DNA of 64,000 nucleotides from Planoprotostelium fungivorum (GCA_003024175.1 MDYQ01000353.1:248001-312000); one strand, 5' to 3'; shown: positions 1 to 16,017, counted from the stretch's first letter. The notes: generated from the letters alone by a model not told the origin. Translations and numbers: made by a program.

Positions 1-881
1 ACTCGATGAGACAGACAGATCACGATGATGATGAAACTGCAAACCTTGACGAGATCAGCGATGAGAGTGACCTCTTGCAACAGAGTCCACGCAGTACGAT
101 CGAAGACAGCCAACTCGACCTGCAGATCGTCACCTCGGATACCTTCATCTACAACGCTCCCACCTGCTTCAAGGTGAACTTTTTGTCCAAGTCGGTGGGG
201 CTGGGACCGAATCCTCCCCAGCCATTTCCCTTTCCATTACCAAACATGAGGGTGCAGCTCATCTCAACGTAATAAGACAGCTTCTCGCCTGTGGAAGATC
301 AGAGATGACGTGGCGAGGTGGAAATGGATGGACGTACCCCCTTTGGCTGATTCGGTGATGATGTATTGATCTCTCCTGTCGTCACCGCCACCCCCTAAGA
401 AGGCTTGGAGGGGGTGACCTGCGTCGTTATAGAGGAGGGCCTCGCTCTCACAATCCCATACGAGATGAACTTCTTGTCCCTTCCAACTGTTGGGGACTTC
501 GAATTGGAAGTGAAACCAGTGAGTCGACCTGAAGAGTGTTAGACATGGATGTATGGCAGTAAATGATGGAATGTGTGAACTCACCAAGATGGACCAAATT
601 GTTGACCAACGGATGTCGGTTTGAACTCTTCCTTGGGTGCAGTTGCCTCTTTGAACAATTGATAGACAACAGTCTCCTTCACATTGGGTAATGACCTCAC
701 GACTAGGTTGTCAGGCTTGACCCTTTCATACTCCTGTTAATATGTGAGACGAAAATGAGGTTGATGATGTGATACACACTGGCTTGTAAAGGCGATTGAA
801 GAGATTGCCTTCTCCCTTATCCTTGGACGTGAAGACGGAAAGACGGTTGGCCGTTACCTCGCTGTGCTTTCCACTCAGCAT
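1..881 (-). CDS. Alpha-mannosidase, MAN2C1/AMS1 type (5' part, runs off left edge)
   Basis: Glycoside hydrolase family 38 enzyme of the cytosolic/vacuolar MAN2C1-AMS1 branch, which trims free oligomannosides. Only the N-terminal region lies in the window. The exons read MLSGKHSEV, then EYERVKPDN, then FHFQFEVPNSWKGQEVHLVWD, then GEKLSYYVEMSCTLMFGNG, then VELAVFDRTAWTLLQEV. The galactose-binding-like N-terminal domain (VHLVWDCESEALLY) and the family signature before the catalytic domain (YVEMSCTLMFGNGKG) are clear. The catalytic domain lies beyond position 1. The ATG at 881 is chosen because the open frame above it has no ATG. Introns are short, and one (near 130-175) carries a CGTTGTAGATG arm of the intron palindrome described below. 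The family call is secure; completeness cannot be judged. Confidence 0.85.
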
Positions 882-1799
882 GATGTTGTCGTCAGTTGTT
901 CTGTTGACGCGTAAATGGTTGTGTAGAGACAATAAATTCCCGAACTTTTATCGTTTTATTCTTTTGTTGTTTGCAACACAAGCTGCATCGATAAACGGCC
1001 TACATCCATTTGGACATAGATGATCCACGAAGGATTCTATCATATTCTGCACGTGCAGTCAGTGAGATGAATTTGTAGACAGATATAAAGACAATGTCGA
1101 TTTTCTCAGCTTATGACAAAAGAATCACTCCAATATCGATCATACTTCGAATTACATGACACTGAAGTGTTACACGTTCACAACCAACAAGATAACAAAC
1201 GCAGAGCCCCGGTGGTCAGATCACACTCTATGATCGTCACCGTATCGTGTGAGGACTCAGGGTGTCTGCGTCTGTCACCTTGTTGGCTTCGTGTTTCAGG
1301 TCTTGTGTCGATGCTGCGATCGTGTTTATGCTGAAGGGACCGATGGAACCGAAGAGGTGGAGGTGAAATGTCAGCGATAGACGTGGTGAATGCCCCGCAC
1401 TCAATCGTGGACTCTTTATAGAAAACCTAGGATGATTTCGTGCGGTGGATCAAAAGGGCGGAGATGAAGGCATCAAATTGATGTTGATAACTCCGGCACT
1501 ACATGGTTCTTGTAACCGTTAAAATGAATACGGGCAGCCTGATGTCTATCAACAGAAGCGGTGTTCGCGTTGGTCATCACTTATAGCTGATAGTCGTCCA
1601 CACCATCTTCAAAATAAAAATCGAAACACAACATATATTCCCATGTGTGGCGAGGTCCCTCTTGATACACAATGACCGTCCACCATCGCTCGTATGTCTA
1701 TATATGTTCATATATAGGCTCAATAAGAATCTTCTCGTCACATTTCACAACATCATCTACCTCCGATCACGACATGCATGATGCAATGAAAGATGAACT
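882..1799. other. Intergenic region, about 0.9 kb
   Basis: Lies between the start of the alpha-mannosidase gene and the stop of the glutamine amidotransferase gene, both on the minus strand. It has short AT-rich patches near 930-990 and 1690-1725 and a CACGTG E-box-like hexamer near 1051. The open frames are short and show no recognisable protein or matching splice signals. Probably the mannosidase promoter plus the 3' UTR of the downstream neighbour. Confidence 0.4.
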
Positions 1800-2814
1800 T
1801 TATTTCGCAGTCTCAGCTTTGAAGAATTCCTCCATGATCCATCTCCCAATAGACAATGAATCGTTCGGTTTCTCATTCAATCGTGACAGTGCATCCGTGA
1901 TGAGAGGCTCTGGTATGTTCTTCTTACCCGATAAGAGGGCACCCAAAACCTGGCTCATGTGTCAGATGATATCTCGAATGGCGGGTTGTAGATGGACGTC
2001 ACCTCAGGCGTAAACTCCGGGTGGGCCTGTATGGTGAAGACGTTGTCGTCGTCACTAGTCATTCCTTGAACCTGATTACGTATGACGCGTTGTAGATGAG
2101 TCGGCTCACCTTGCAGAAATCGTTGCTGCTCCAGGTGTTGAATTGTGGTGGTACGACGGTCACCTAATTAGGGTGATCATCTACAACGAGCCGAGATGAA
2201 CAAACTCACTTGGTCTTGGTGTACACACAGGACACCGTAGGCTGGTGTGGGGAAGGACTTTTCTTCTAGGAACTTCTCGTCCACCTGATGATGAATGAGA
2301 TGATGTTCGAAGATGGGAGTGGATCACCTGGACGATTTCGTGTGACAGGTTCCATCCGATCTTCTCGACTTTACCTCCAAGTGCTTCGGCAATGGCCTGT
2401 GATGTCCAATCAATCGTAATCGTCATCGAAGATGGAGATGTTTCAGATGACACGAAACGAGTGGAGAGAGATGAAATATGATGCAATTACCTGATGTCCG
2501 AAACATATGCCCAATAACTTCTTCTTCGACTCTCTAATCTCTTTGATGGATCCGAACAACTGCTTGATCCATGGATCAGGATCGTATGCGGAGAATTTGC
2601 TGCCCGTGATGACGAAACCATCAAAGTCTTTCAATTGCGCCTTTGAGGGGAAATGTCCGTCGAGACATGCGAAGGTCTTCGGCTCTATGCGGTGTCCAGA
2701 AGCTCTCAGGAGAGCTGGATATTGGACGTCCACATCACCATACTTTTCGACCATGCTGGGTGACCACGCGTCACACTTGAGAACGCCCAACCTAAAGGCT
2801 CTTGCGGCTGACAT
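1800..2814 (-). CDS. Class I glutamine amidotransferase-like protein (gamma-glutamyl peptidase type)
   Basis: Stand-alone class I glutamine amidotransferase / gamma-glutamyl peptidase-like protein, probably soluble. From the ATG at 2814 the first exon reads MSAARAFRLGVLKCDAW and continues through FDGFVITGSKFSAYD to the nucleophile elbow KKLLGICFGHQ, with the catalytic Cys. Later exons give IAEALGGKVEKIGWNLS, then FTIQAHPEFTPE, which supplies the His-Glu pair, and a C-terminal helix ending FFKAETAK before a TAA at 1800. Five or six introns of about 40-50 nt are needed. Three of them (near 1986, 2091 and 2171) carry an arm of the TCTACAACG/CGTTGTAGA intron palindrome. The triad is intact, so an active enzyme is likely. 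The substrate is unknown; relatives hydrolyse gamma-glutamyl peptides such as glutathione conjugates. Confidence 0.85.
2083..2098 (+). repeat. TGACGCGTTGTAGATG in reverse orientation to its gene
   Basis: The same 16-mer found at INO80 splice sites lies here in an intron of the minus-strand amidotransferase gene, so it is antisense to the transcript and cannot be a splice site. Confidence 0.8.
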
Positions 2815-2969
2815 GACGAGACTCGGAGGTCAGTTGACTGTGCCACGCCTTGTTCTGTGGAGGAGCAGACCGGCACGTTGTAGACGGTCAATGTCTGAGA
2901 GGGCAGCAGGGGCGATGATGCTCTCCATTATTGTTTTCTTTTCCCGCGGTAAGAACCTGGCAAGAACGC
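2815..2969. promoter_or_regulatory. Divergent promoter region, amidotransferase (-) / INO80 (+)
   Basis: The 155 bp between two divergent start codons must hold both promoters or 5' leaders. It contains one CGTTGTAGAC arm of the intron palindrome near 2878. A short minus-strand frame (MESIIAPAAL...) also crosses it but does not join the amidotransferase frame. Confidence 0.4.
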
Positions 2970-7727
<4,758 letters not shown>

Positions 7728-8163
7728 AGAAATAAAATTACAGTATCAGAATTTAAACTGTCTCTCCTGTCGTTCGTGTGGCAGATGAGGTTGGTGATGG
7801 ATACAGAGGGTGAGAGGCACTTGAGAAGACAAGTGTCATAGGTTCTTCACTGCACCGGAGCAGATCACATGGAGGTTGGAAGCGCTAGGTCCGCGGACTT
7901 CGGGAAGCCTCTAGAACGCATGAACAAAGTCTGCAAACGACCCAGAGCGGTACCGCTGAACATTCATACTCTCAGGCCGGATTCTGTCTCACCCTCTTCG
8001 ACACGACGTCACATGCTCGAAATTGGAGGAAATATCGGCCTCCATTCCAAAACGAGTGTGATGAGATCCATTCTGCCGAACGTGCACCTCTTCCATTGCG
8101 GGAGAGACACCATCACAAACATCGTCCACGCAGCAAGCACAAGACGCAACGGTATTACGACAC
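7728..8163. other. Intergenic region between INO80 and the GH17 gene
   Basis: It opens with an AATAAA signal for INO80 and must contain the promoter of the glucanase gene. A long plus-strand frame starts at 7869 and runs out of frame into the glucanase. It has no intron signals or recognisable domain, so I do not call it. Confidence 0.4.
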
Positions 8164-10317
8164 ATGCGAACGATCACCATCTTACTAATACTATCCATCC
8201 TCGGCTCGGTCACATCTCAAACCCTCTACGGAGTCGCATACGGCATTGATTTCAACAACTGCCCCTCAGATGCCCAGCTCAGGAATGACATCACCATCAT
8301 CAGCACTTTCTCTCAGAGAGTTCGAGTCTACGGATGTTTCTACTGTGGAAACATCTGCCTCAAGATCGCCCGCATCGCCCAACCATTGGGTCTGAAGCTC
8401 TTACTGGGTGTCACGCCTGCACCTGATTCCGTCTTCCAAAATGAGAAGAACGCCATCGGTGCATTGGCCAGCTCAGAGATCGGTCTCAATCCCAACACCA
8501 TCTTGGGAATCACTGTGGGTTCGGAGGCTCTATACAGAGGTGATCTCACTTCAGCCCAACTGGCCGCGCTCGTCAACAACATGAGATCTTACGTGCGAGG
8601 ACTGGGCTCTTCCGTCCCCATCGGCACGGCCGACACTTACTTCAAATTCGACGCCACCATCGTCGCCGCCGTCGACGTTCTATACATGAACGTCTTTCCG
8701 TATTGGCAAGGTACGTCCATCCATCTTGCATTTCCCATCTCATTTTCCAATCAGGCGTCGCCGATCCAGTTCAAGGTGCCACCATCGCCCTCCAGGCCTA
8801 CGACTCCGTCGTAGCCATCGCCCAAGGCAAGCCCGTCATCATCGGAGAGACCAACTGGCCCACCGGTGGCCCCTCTTTCGGTGCCGCTGCCGCCACTCTC
8901 GCCAACCAGGCCGCTTATCTTCCCTCCTTGAATTGTAGAGCGCAAGACAGAAACATCGGAGTCTACATCTACGCCGCCTTCGACGCATGGACCGGAGGCA
9001 CAACAACACCAGAAGACAATTTCGGTGTCTACACGACGCAGAGAACGAGAAAGAGTTCCTTCTCTTACACTTGTGGACCATCGGTGCCGCCATCGCAGAC
9101 GACGCCGCAGGCGACGGTGCAAGGATGTAGAGACATGTATAAGTCTCTCACTTGTCGAACTTTGAATGAAGATCCAGCGAAAATGGATGCAGCGGCCGTG
9201 AGCGGGGCCAGAAGTTGGCTCTGCAATGCGAACGTGAGTGTGGCGGGTTGTAGACGGACTGAATTGGGACTCAGGCTCAATTCTGTACGACGATACAGCC
9301 GGGAGCATTGTACGGTACTTGTAACGCAGTGGAACAGTTGTCTTACGCCATGAACTTGTGGTACTCCCTCTACAAACCTCAGCAAGGTGATGACCTACCT
9401 CATCATTGTCACGCTCGATTATCACAATGATCTCACCGGGTCACGATGATGTCATCATCACGGTCACGATCTCATCATCTTCACGACTGACCATCTTCAG
9501 GTGATGCCGCCTGCAATTTCGGAGGTATCGGTCACGTCGTTGCCCCTGGTAACACGGACGGTCAGCTCCCCCCGGTCACTGGAAATCCCACCGGTAACCC
9601 CTCTACTGTTCCAGCCACCACGGCAAGTAATTCCGCCTGCCAGACTATGTTTGGCTCTCTACAATGCAGAACTCCATCGGAGGATCCAGCACAAGCGAAC
9701 GCGGCTGCCATCAGCAACGCGAGGTCTTGGCTGTGTGGAACGTATCCCAAGTATTGTACGGACATTGGGACTGGTGGAAAGTATTCGGGATGTAATAGCG
9801 TGGAGCAGCTGTCTTATGCTATGAATTTGTACTACAAGGACTTTTCCTCTCAAGGTGATCAACTCACGATCACATCGTTCGATGACCACGATCACATTGA
9901 CGATCACGATTCGATTACTGTTGAATGTTATCATCTCACATAGACGCAGGTGCCAGCGCCTGCAGCTTCGGTGGCGTCGGAAGGCTATACAACGCCTCGT
10001 CTACAACCGGCCAATCCACCAACCCTCCCCCTACTACTTCCGGCCAGACGAGCTGCCAGACCATGTTCTCTTCTCTCAAGTGCAGGACTTCTTCTGAAAA
10101 TCCAGCTTCATTCGATGCTGCCTCCATCACCAACGCTCGCAACTGGCTGTGTGGAACTTATCCTCAGTATTGCACTGCCATTGGTAACGGAGGCACTTGG
10201 AGCGGTTGCAATAGCGTCGAGCAGCTGTCGTACGGCATGAACTTGTACTACCAGCAGTTTGCGGCGACGCAGGGAAGCCAGGCTTGCAACTTTGGGGGCA
10301 TTGGAAAGGTCTATTAA
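8164..10317 (+). CDS. Secreted GH17 beta-1,3-glucanase with three C-terminal X8/CBM43-like modules
   Basis: Secreted endo-beta-1,3-glucanase of family GH17, followed by three Cys-rich X8 (CBM43-like) beta-glucan-binding modules. The signal peptide is MRTITILLILSILGSVTS. The GH17 barrel starts LYGVAYGIDFNNCPS. The acid/base Glu lies in ITVGSEALYRGD and the nucleophile Glu in IIGETNWPTGGP. The X8 modules begin at about 9125, 9640 and 10055 with the pattern CxxMxxSLxCRTxxxDPAxxDAA and share RSWLC or RNWLC and CNAVEQLSYAMN blocks. Ser/Thr/Pro linkers separate them. Introns are at about 8711-8754, 9232-9272, 9385-9500 and 9855-9948. The first-module intron carries a GGGTTGTAGACGG arm. The last module ends CNFGGIGKVY, with no GPI tail. 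The enzyme could digest fungal or algal glucan prey walls or remodel the cell's own cyst wall. Confidence 0.9.
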
Positions 10318-10486
10318 GGAGGATAACATTAACATATTCACAATACACACGATACGACGTATGATTCTCTTCTTTTTTGTGCTATGTTGAACGATGACTA
10401 TCTATAGATGTGTATTGCATTTTCAATTGAGTTCTTCCACTCTTTATATCGAGCCAAAACATCAAACCTCGACCTGTACACTCTCT

Positions 10487-12272
10487 TCACTTGAATTCCG
10501 ACATGGATATCCCTTCTTCCTCATCACTTCCTTCTCTGTGTTCCCCCTCTATATGGTCTCCCTCCTTATTCTGTGATGCCTTCTGCACCGCCTTCTGTAT
10601 CAAATGTTGATCCATGTGTTCTGACGTCCTCTGCATGATGAAATCTTCGCGGCTGACGCCGTCTCCAAATGCAATCTGAACGTGTTGAGAAAATAGAGAG
10701 TTGTAGTCATCGTCACCCTGTGGGCGATGGTGCGACGTTTTTCGATCCACTTCTGTGTGTCGCTGGGAGAGTTGTGTGAATTCTGTGCGTTGAGGGCGGC
10801 GCGACTCTTCTGTCTCTCTAACCTTCTCACTTCTTCGTCCGATTTCTCTTTTGAAACCTATCGAATGTGAGTACACATGATCACAAGATGACTTTTACAT
10901 CGAAAAGAATGAGAAGATGAGATGAGTGAATCGTTCGATCACCTCTTCGTAATAGCGTGCACGCAATGCGGCCAATTTTGTCTTATTGATCTCGAACGTG
11001 TAAGACTTCTGTCCACTCGGTCAGCATCTCTCACGTGCAGAGTCAAATCTCTCACCTTCAACAGGAGATCGAAATCGTAGGCCGCCGTCGTCTGTGCCAT
11101 ACGACTGAGGTAGACGAATAGATCGGTGAAGTCGTTCAACCTCAAAAGATTCTTCTCGTTCAATTTGAAGATGGCCAGGGCGATGCGAAATAAGGTGACG
11201 TCACCCTCGAAGAGAAACTGCTCGATGACTCTGGATGATTCCTGTTTCGTTCAGAGTCGCAGGTGAAATGAGACTCACTTGGATCTCGAATACAACGGTG
11301 TAGAGAGACAGGAACCAACTGACAATGATGGGCTCGATGTCTAATTTAGACGAAGAGAAGTGCGTGCACAGTTGGGGTAATTTGATGCAGAGGAGGTATT
11401 TGAACACTCTCTGATCAACTAACAGTCCAATCATCGACTGGGTTGAGTCAGTGATCTTTCGATGAGATCTCGATGAAATTTCGAACCTGGGAGTAATAGT
11501 GACGAGGTAGCATATCATCGATCATGATCTTCATCAGCCAGAAGGCCTGCTCTTCAGGGAGAAAGAACAAGAGGGCAGCAGCGATGACTGCACGATGTCA
11601 TCATCACATCCAATAGTCATCGACGATGTGACACATCCATCGTGGATGTACAGCTATCTCATCGACGATGTGGAGGTAAACTCACAATTCATTGATTGAC
11701 AGTATCCTATGGATGGATTTGTGTGGGCGTAGGTTCTCAGTATGGCACGTAATTCATCGTTAAATGCCACCCTCTTCTCTTGCTGCATCATCTACAACGG
11801 ATCAATTTCCACGAAATTTCACGAAGATTCACCGGAAAAGTCCTGGTGATGTCCTTCTCGATCTGCTCCGTCGCTTCTGATACGGCCACGTTGAAGATCT
11901 CTTTCATCGTCGGATAATCGGGTAATTCGTTTTCTCCGCGAAATCTCTCGATGTCCGCGATCAAAGGCCAGATCTTTCTCTCGTCAGGCTCTTTCTCTCG
12001 ATATCTCATCCATCTACAACGCTCACTTGTGGTCTCAAATCGATGGGTATCGATTCCCGCCTCAGAAGCTTCTTCGTGTAGGCATCTCTAGAATGGCGTG
12101 AAAATTTGGACCAACAGTCGTGGATATTTTTTTCTGTCCAGACGGTTTGACCCGGAGCAAAAGCCGATAAAGGTTTTAGATTATTCCACAGACTATTCCA
12201 AGAACTTTCTGTCGTCTCCAGACTGACATCAGAGACGATGTCTGGCGATTTGGGAGTTCGAGCGGCTCTCAT
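10487..12272 (-). CDS. TBC-domain Rab GTPase-activating protein (may be the 3' half of a BAR-TBC gene)
   Basis: GTPase-activating protein for Rab GTPases in membrane traffic. From the ATG at 12272 it reads MRAARTPKSPDIVSD, then RESIPIDLRPQ and WPLIADIERF. The TBC catalytic pair follows: the Arg finger in IEKDITRTFP and the Gln finger in NPSIGYCQSMN. Downstream TBC helices include LLFFLPEEQAFWLM, IIVSWFLSLYTVVFE and FEGDVTLFRIALAI. The C-terminus is charged and ends EGISMSEFK at 10487. Several introns carry the palindrome arm (near 11790 and 12007) or GAAATTTC motifs. The stop of the BAR gene lies only 17 bp upstream, and a 38-nt candidate intron would join the two frames (see findings). The TBC call is firm; the true 5' end is not. 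Confidence 0.85.
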
Positions 12273-12289
12273 GGTGCCGATGATGATGT

Positions 12290-13986
12290 CTATCGAGAGT
12301 CAGTTTTGGCGGGAAATATTTTGGGACCTGGGTGTGATTTGAAGGAAGCTTTCCTCTCCATCGGCTCGACTGTGGGCTTGGGTGGCATCTCTTCTTTTAA
12401 CCTTGAATCTGCGATGAGGATGCGAGGTAGCGTCTGCGAGTCACGTGACTCACCGTGCGGGTACAGGTGGTGGACCAGCATCGGTCGATTCTACAACGGG
12501 TAATTCCGTTGAATTTGCCAATTCGACCTCGCGGCTCAGAAGTCGCTTTCGCAGGTTTCAGTCTCCGCGATTCCACATCCATCTCACCCTCCTCGAGCTG
12601 TTGGGTGAGCCTTCCGTAGAGCTGCCACTCGGGCTGGTGGTCAACTGAGCCCCACCGCTGCTGAGAGCCGCAAATTGTACCATCAAGTCGTTGTGATGAC
12701 TCATCGGTGCCTTCATCTGCACAGGTGCCTTCCCCGGTTGCAATTTCGATTGGACTCGAAGGTGGGCGTTGCTGATGCTATTGAACGCCATGACTTGCCT
12801 CACCGTGATCTGATATCGTGAACAAATGGATGAGAATGACGTCTACAACGTTGTAGACGAGTTCACCTGCTGAAATTCGGTCTTGAAATTAGAGTGTCGT
12901 TCTTCGTAGAACTGTGTGAGCTCTTCCGTCAGTTCAGAATTTCTCGAATTGTAAGTCTGTTGAAGGACCTTCAATTTTGCGTCCGCCTGGTCGAGTTGGC
13001 TCGTTGTAGAACGACATCGTCTAGCTCACCGCGTGGACTTTGTCCATCGTCTTTGATTTGTCGTGTGTTGTTCTGAGATTGTTCTTGGCTAAGTCGTATT
13101 CTAACAGACTCATGTTGCGATCTACAATGCGTCTCTGAATGGTCCGTCAATCTCTTTTGCACCATCACATCACGATCGATGTCACAGTGGTGTCGTGATG
13201 ATCATCGTCATCCGATCGATATTTTGCTGTATTTCGTATCTCACCTTCAAGTTCTCGCAGTGGTTCAGATGCCTCTCGATTGACGACAGAAACTCACGCT
13301 GGTGTTGCTGAAGAAGGCTGAGAAGAGGAGAGGAGAGGAATACTCACCCCAAAATCTTCAATCAGTGTGATGCAGATCTCGTTCAATGTGATGAATTCTT
13401 CGTTCGTCTCTGCGTCTGCTCTGTTGGCTCCGTTATAGAAGGAGGCCATCTCATTGGTGAGTGCGATCAGTGGTTCCGAAAAGACTATTCATATAGATGT
13501 CAGAACACGGAACACATAGAAGATCTCGTGAGAATTGATGCCCGATGGAGATCGATACGTAGTGTCTTATTGTCGACGCACGATATGCAGATGATCTTAT
13601 CACTCGAAAGACATGGATGAAATCGGATATCCACTCACACGTCCTGACATCCTTCTGCTTGCTCAACTCCAGATAAACTTCATTCAACAACTTGAACAAC
13701 CTCAAAAAGTTCTGTTGTGCCTCTTCGAATCGGACATCCACTGTCCTCAGATGATGAGGCAGACTCTGTGTCTTGAGCTGTAGAATGGTCACGATGCAAT
13801 GTCACTCGTTGCATCTGCATGCTGTCGATCGCCAACGGATCTTACCTTGACCTGATACTTGATATCTTTACTGAGATTCCTGATCCTCTCCATACTCCTC
13901 CTCCTGCCGAGACGCGACAAGGCCTGACCGTGGTTGTAGACGGACCCCGATACGTTCAGAGAAATTCGCCATTTTCTCATTCCCAT
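12290..13986 (-). CDS. BAR-domain membrane-curvature protein
   Basis: BAR domains dimerise into curved bundles that bind bent membranes in endocytosis and actin remodelling. Exons in order: MERIRNLSKDIKYQVK, VRFEEAQQNFLRLFKLLNEV, ALTNEMASFYNGANRADAET, QHQREFLSSIERHLNHCENL, RRIVDRNMSLLEYDLAKNNL, then ELTEELTQFYEERHSNFKTE and a Gly/Ser-rich tail. LLEYDLAKNNL is the typical amphiphysin/Rvs helix-2 block. An intron at about 12818-12872 holds a perfect 20-bp palindrome. The start may be the ATG at 13986, whose 'cat' overlaps the ATG of the next gene, or the later ATG at 13893. The tail has a proline-rich MPPKPTVEPM stretch. The reading ends at TAG 12290-12292, 17 bp before the TBC start codon. Confidence 0.75.
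12840..12859. repeat. Perfect 20-bp intron palindrome (BAR gene)
   Basis: CGTCTACAACGTTGTAGACG in the intron between FKTEFQQ and ITVRQV. Confidence 0.9.
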
Positions 13987-15601
13987 GTCGGGCCTAATGG
14001 AAGAGGAAGACGGTCTACGACCTCAAGAGATACCATCTTCACCGTTAATTGTCAAAACCACAGCACAGGTGAGGGCATTTTCGAAGGAGAGAAGTTGAAT
14101 GATGGAAGGTGGAGACGCATACAACGATCGACTTCAATGAGGACCAATATTACGGAAACACTCGTGTGGCGAAGGTGAGGAACGGCTGACATACATCATT
14201 TGATATGATGTCCAGAGTGACCCGCATGCGGACGACCCGGACACTCTCGTCTACATGAAGAATGTACATAAGACCTATCTCCTCGGAATAGAGGGTGTGC
14301 CCGCTCTGCGGTGATGATGCCATATCACGTGTCATCGAACTAGGACTGAATCATGCAGTGGAGTGGACCTAGTCATCAAGCGTGGAGAATTTGTCGTCAT
14401 CTTTGGAACGAGTGGAGGTGGTAAGACGACCATGCTGAACATCTTGGGAACCATCGACAAACCAACCAAGGGCGAGCTCAGACTGGCCGGCACCCGTACG
14501 TTCTTTCTCATACGACCCCCGCTGATGGTCACAGGTGTCACGTCGAACACGAAAGACTCAGAGCTGTCCAACATCCGCCTTCAGAAGATGTGAGATGATT
14601 CTGTGCCACACGATGAAGACTGAAGCCTTTCAGTGGTTTCGTCTTTCAGACGTTCAACCTGCTGGCCTCCCTCTCTGCGGTGGAGAATGTAGAGATGCCC
14701 ATGATACTCAACGGTGTCTTGTCCACAGAGGACAGGAGAAACAGAGCGAGAGGTGAGTCAAATCAAAACGACATACAAAACATCGCATGTAAATAAAACA
14801 AGACGAAAAAATAACGATCAAGTCAAGTGAATATACGAAGTAAAGATAAGACGATAGAGACGAGGTGGACTGACACACCTTTAGAATTACTGGCCAAGGT
14901 AGGTATGGAACCCAGAATGAACCACGTACCCTCCCAATTATCCGGAGGTGAACAACAGAGAGTCACCATCGCTCGTGCCATCGCCAATTCCCCCGAAATC
15001 CTCCTCCTCGACGAACCCACGTGAGAAATTCCCCCCGAAATCTCGCGGAAAACTCACCCGTACAGCGGAGACCTGGACACCGTCAACACCCATCTGGTGA
15101 TGAAACTCCTCGCCGACCTCAACCGCGAAGAGAGTGAGTTAGCTCCTATGGTCGACGTGATCACTGACGTCGACAGAGATCACGATGATCATGGTCACGC
15201 ACGATGTGGCCCTCAAGCAGTTTGCCGATCGGGTCATTTGGATGAGAGATGGTAAGATTCAGCGGATCGAGATGTGCGACCCGAAGAAGAAATCGGACGC
15301 CATCGCAAAGAACGAGGCAGAGTTGCAGGAGGCGAGGAGGAAGAGAGAAGAGAGTCAGAAGAGGCAGGGACCTCCGGTGACGGAGTTCAGGAAGCCGACG
15401 GACTACAACACACATCCGGGTGAGGGGGAGAGAGGGAGGGAGCTGATGGAGGGTAGGTTATGGAGCCGTCAGGCCGAGTCAAGTGAAGAGGGAAGTGAAG
15501 GAGGAGTTGGTTTCTCTCAGTCCTCCGCAGCGAACTCGAGAAAATTTTCCGGTATAAAGTTCCATAGAGCGAAGGAATGTATGTTTTCTTGTCTAGTGTG
15601 A
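13985..15601 (+). CDS. Stand-alone ABC transporter ATPase, MacB/LolD-like
   Basis: ATP-binding subunit of the bacterial MacB/LolD type with no transmembrane domain in the chain. The N-terminal part is unusual ([16 protein letters not shown]). The nucleotide-binding domain follows: Walker [10 protein letters not shown] (about 14409), [19 protein letters not shown] with the Q-loop, signature LSGGEQQRV (about 14938), Walker [10 protein letters not shown] (about 14995), the D-loop GDLDT and the switch His in MIMVTHDVA. The tail is Lys/Glu-rich, possibly coiled, and ends ECMFSCLV. Similar soluble MacB-like ATPases occur in amoebozoan genomes, where the partner permease is usually encoded elsewhere. 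Many short introns make a recent bacterial transfer unlikely. No permease gene is adjacent; the MFS gene nearby is unrelated. Confidence 0.88.
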
Positions 15602-15768
15602 GAGTAGATACCTATCTGTCTCGACGATACCAATTACATTGTGGTCTCTTGATCAGAGACTTTTCCATCTCTATAAAAGAGCAGGCGATTCGTATATAAA
15701 CGTGTATTTCGATCACAAACCTCACATAACACGATGGACAAACGTTTGTCTAAAGCTGGACCCACAGT

Positions 15769-16017
15769 TTATTTCTTCTTTTCCAACGAGAATTGCTGAA
15801 TGTTCTCGAATTCCCGGTCTCTGTTTCTGGGATGGGATACTGCAGCCTTTGAATACACTCTCTTTTCCCTTGGAGCTGGGGGAAGAGCCAATTCGTCTTC
15901 TGTTTCTTCTGTAAATCGTTGTGCTTCTTCTTGCGCTCTGGCCAATTCAGCCGCCATTTCCTCTCCTTCTTGCTCTTTGAGCAATTCAGCGGCTTCCCTC
16001 TCTGCTAAATCCGACAT
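15769..16017 (-). CDS. Small charged protein, unknown
   Basis: A single open exon of 82 residues begins MSDLAEREAAELLKEQEGEE. It has an acidic, Ala/Glu-rich helical or coiled-coil first half, then LPPAPREKRVYSKAAVSHPRN and a basic end (FSLEKKK). No signal peptide or membrane segment is visible. I do not recognise the family. The amino-acid pattern, clean ATG and lack of internal stops favour a real small gene over chance. Confidence 0.5.
   Translation of the reverse strand: MSDLAEREAAELLKEQEGEEMAAELARAQEEAQRFTEETEDELALPPAPREKRVYSKAAVSHPRNRDREFENIQQFSLEKKK

Noticed and set aside
7869-8249. Long plus-strand frame between INO80 and GH17
   Set aside because: It runs out of frame into the glucanase signal peptide, has no recognisable domain and is better explained as 5' leader plus shadow.
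8751-9425. 224-residue minus-strand frame
   Set aside because: Antisense to the GH17 catalytic and X8 exons; low-complexity Arg/Ser composition.
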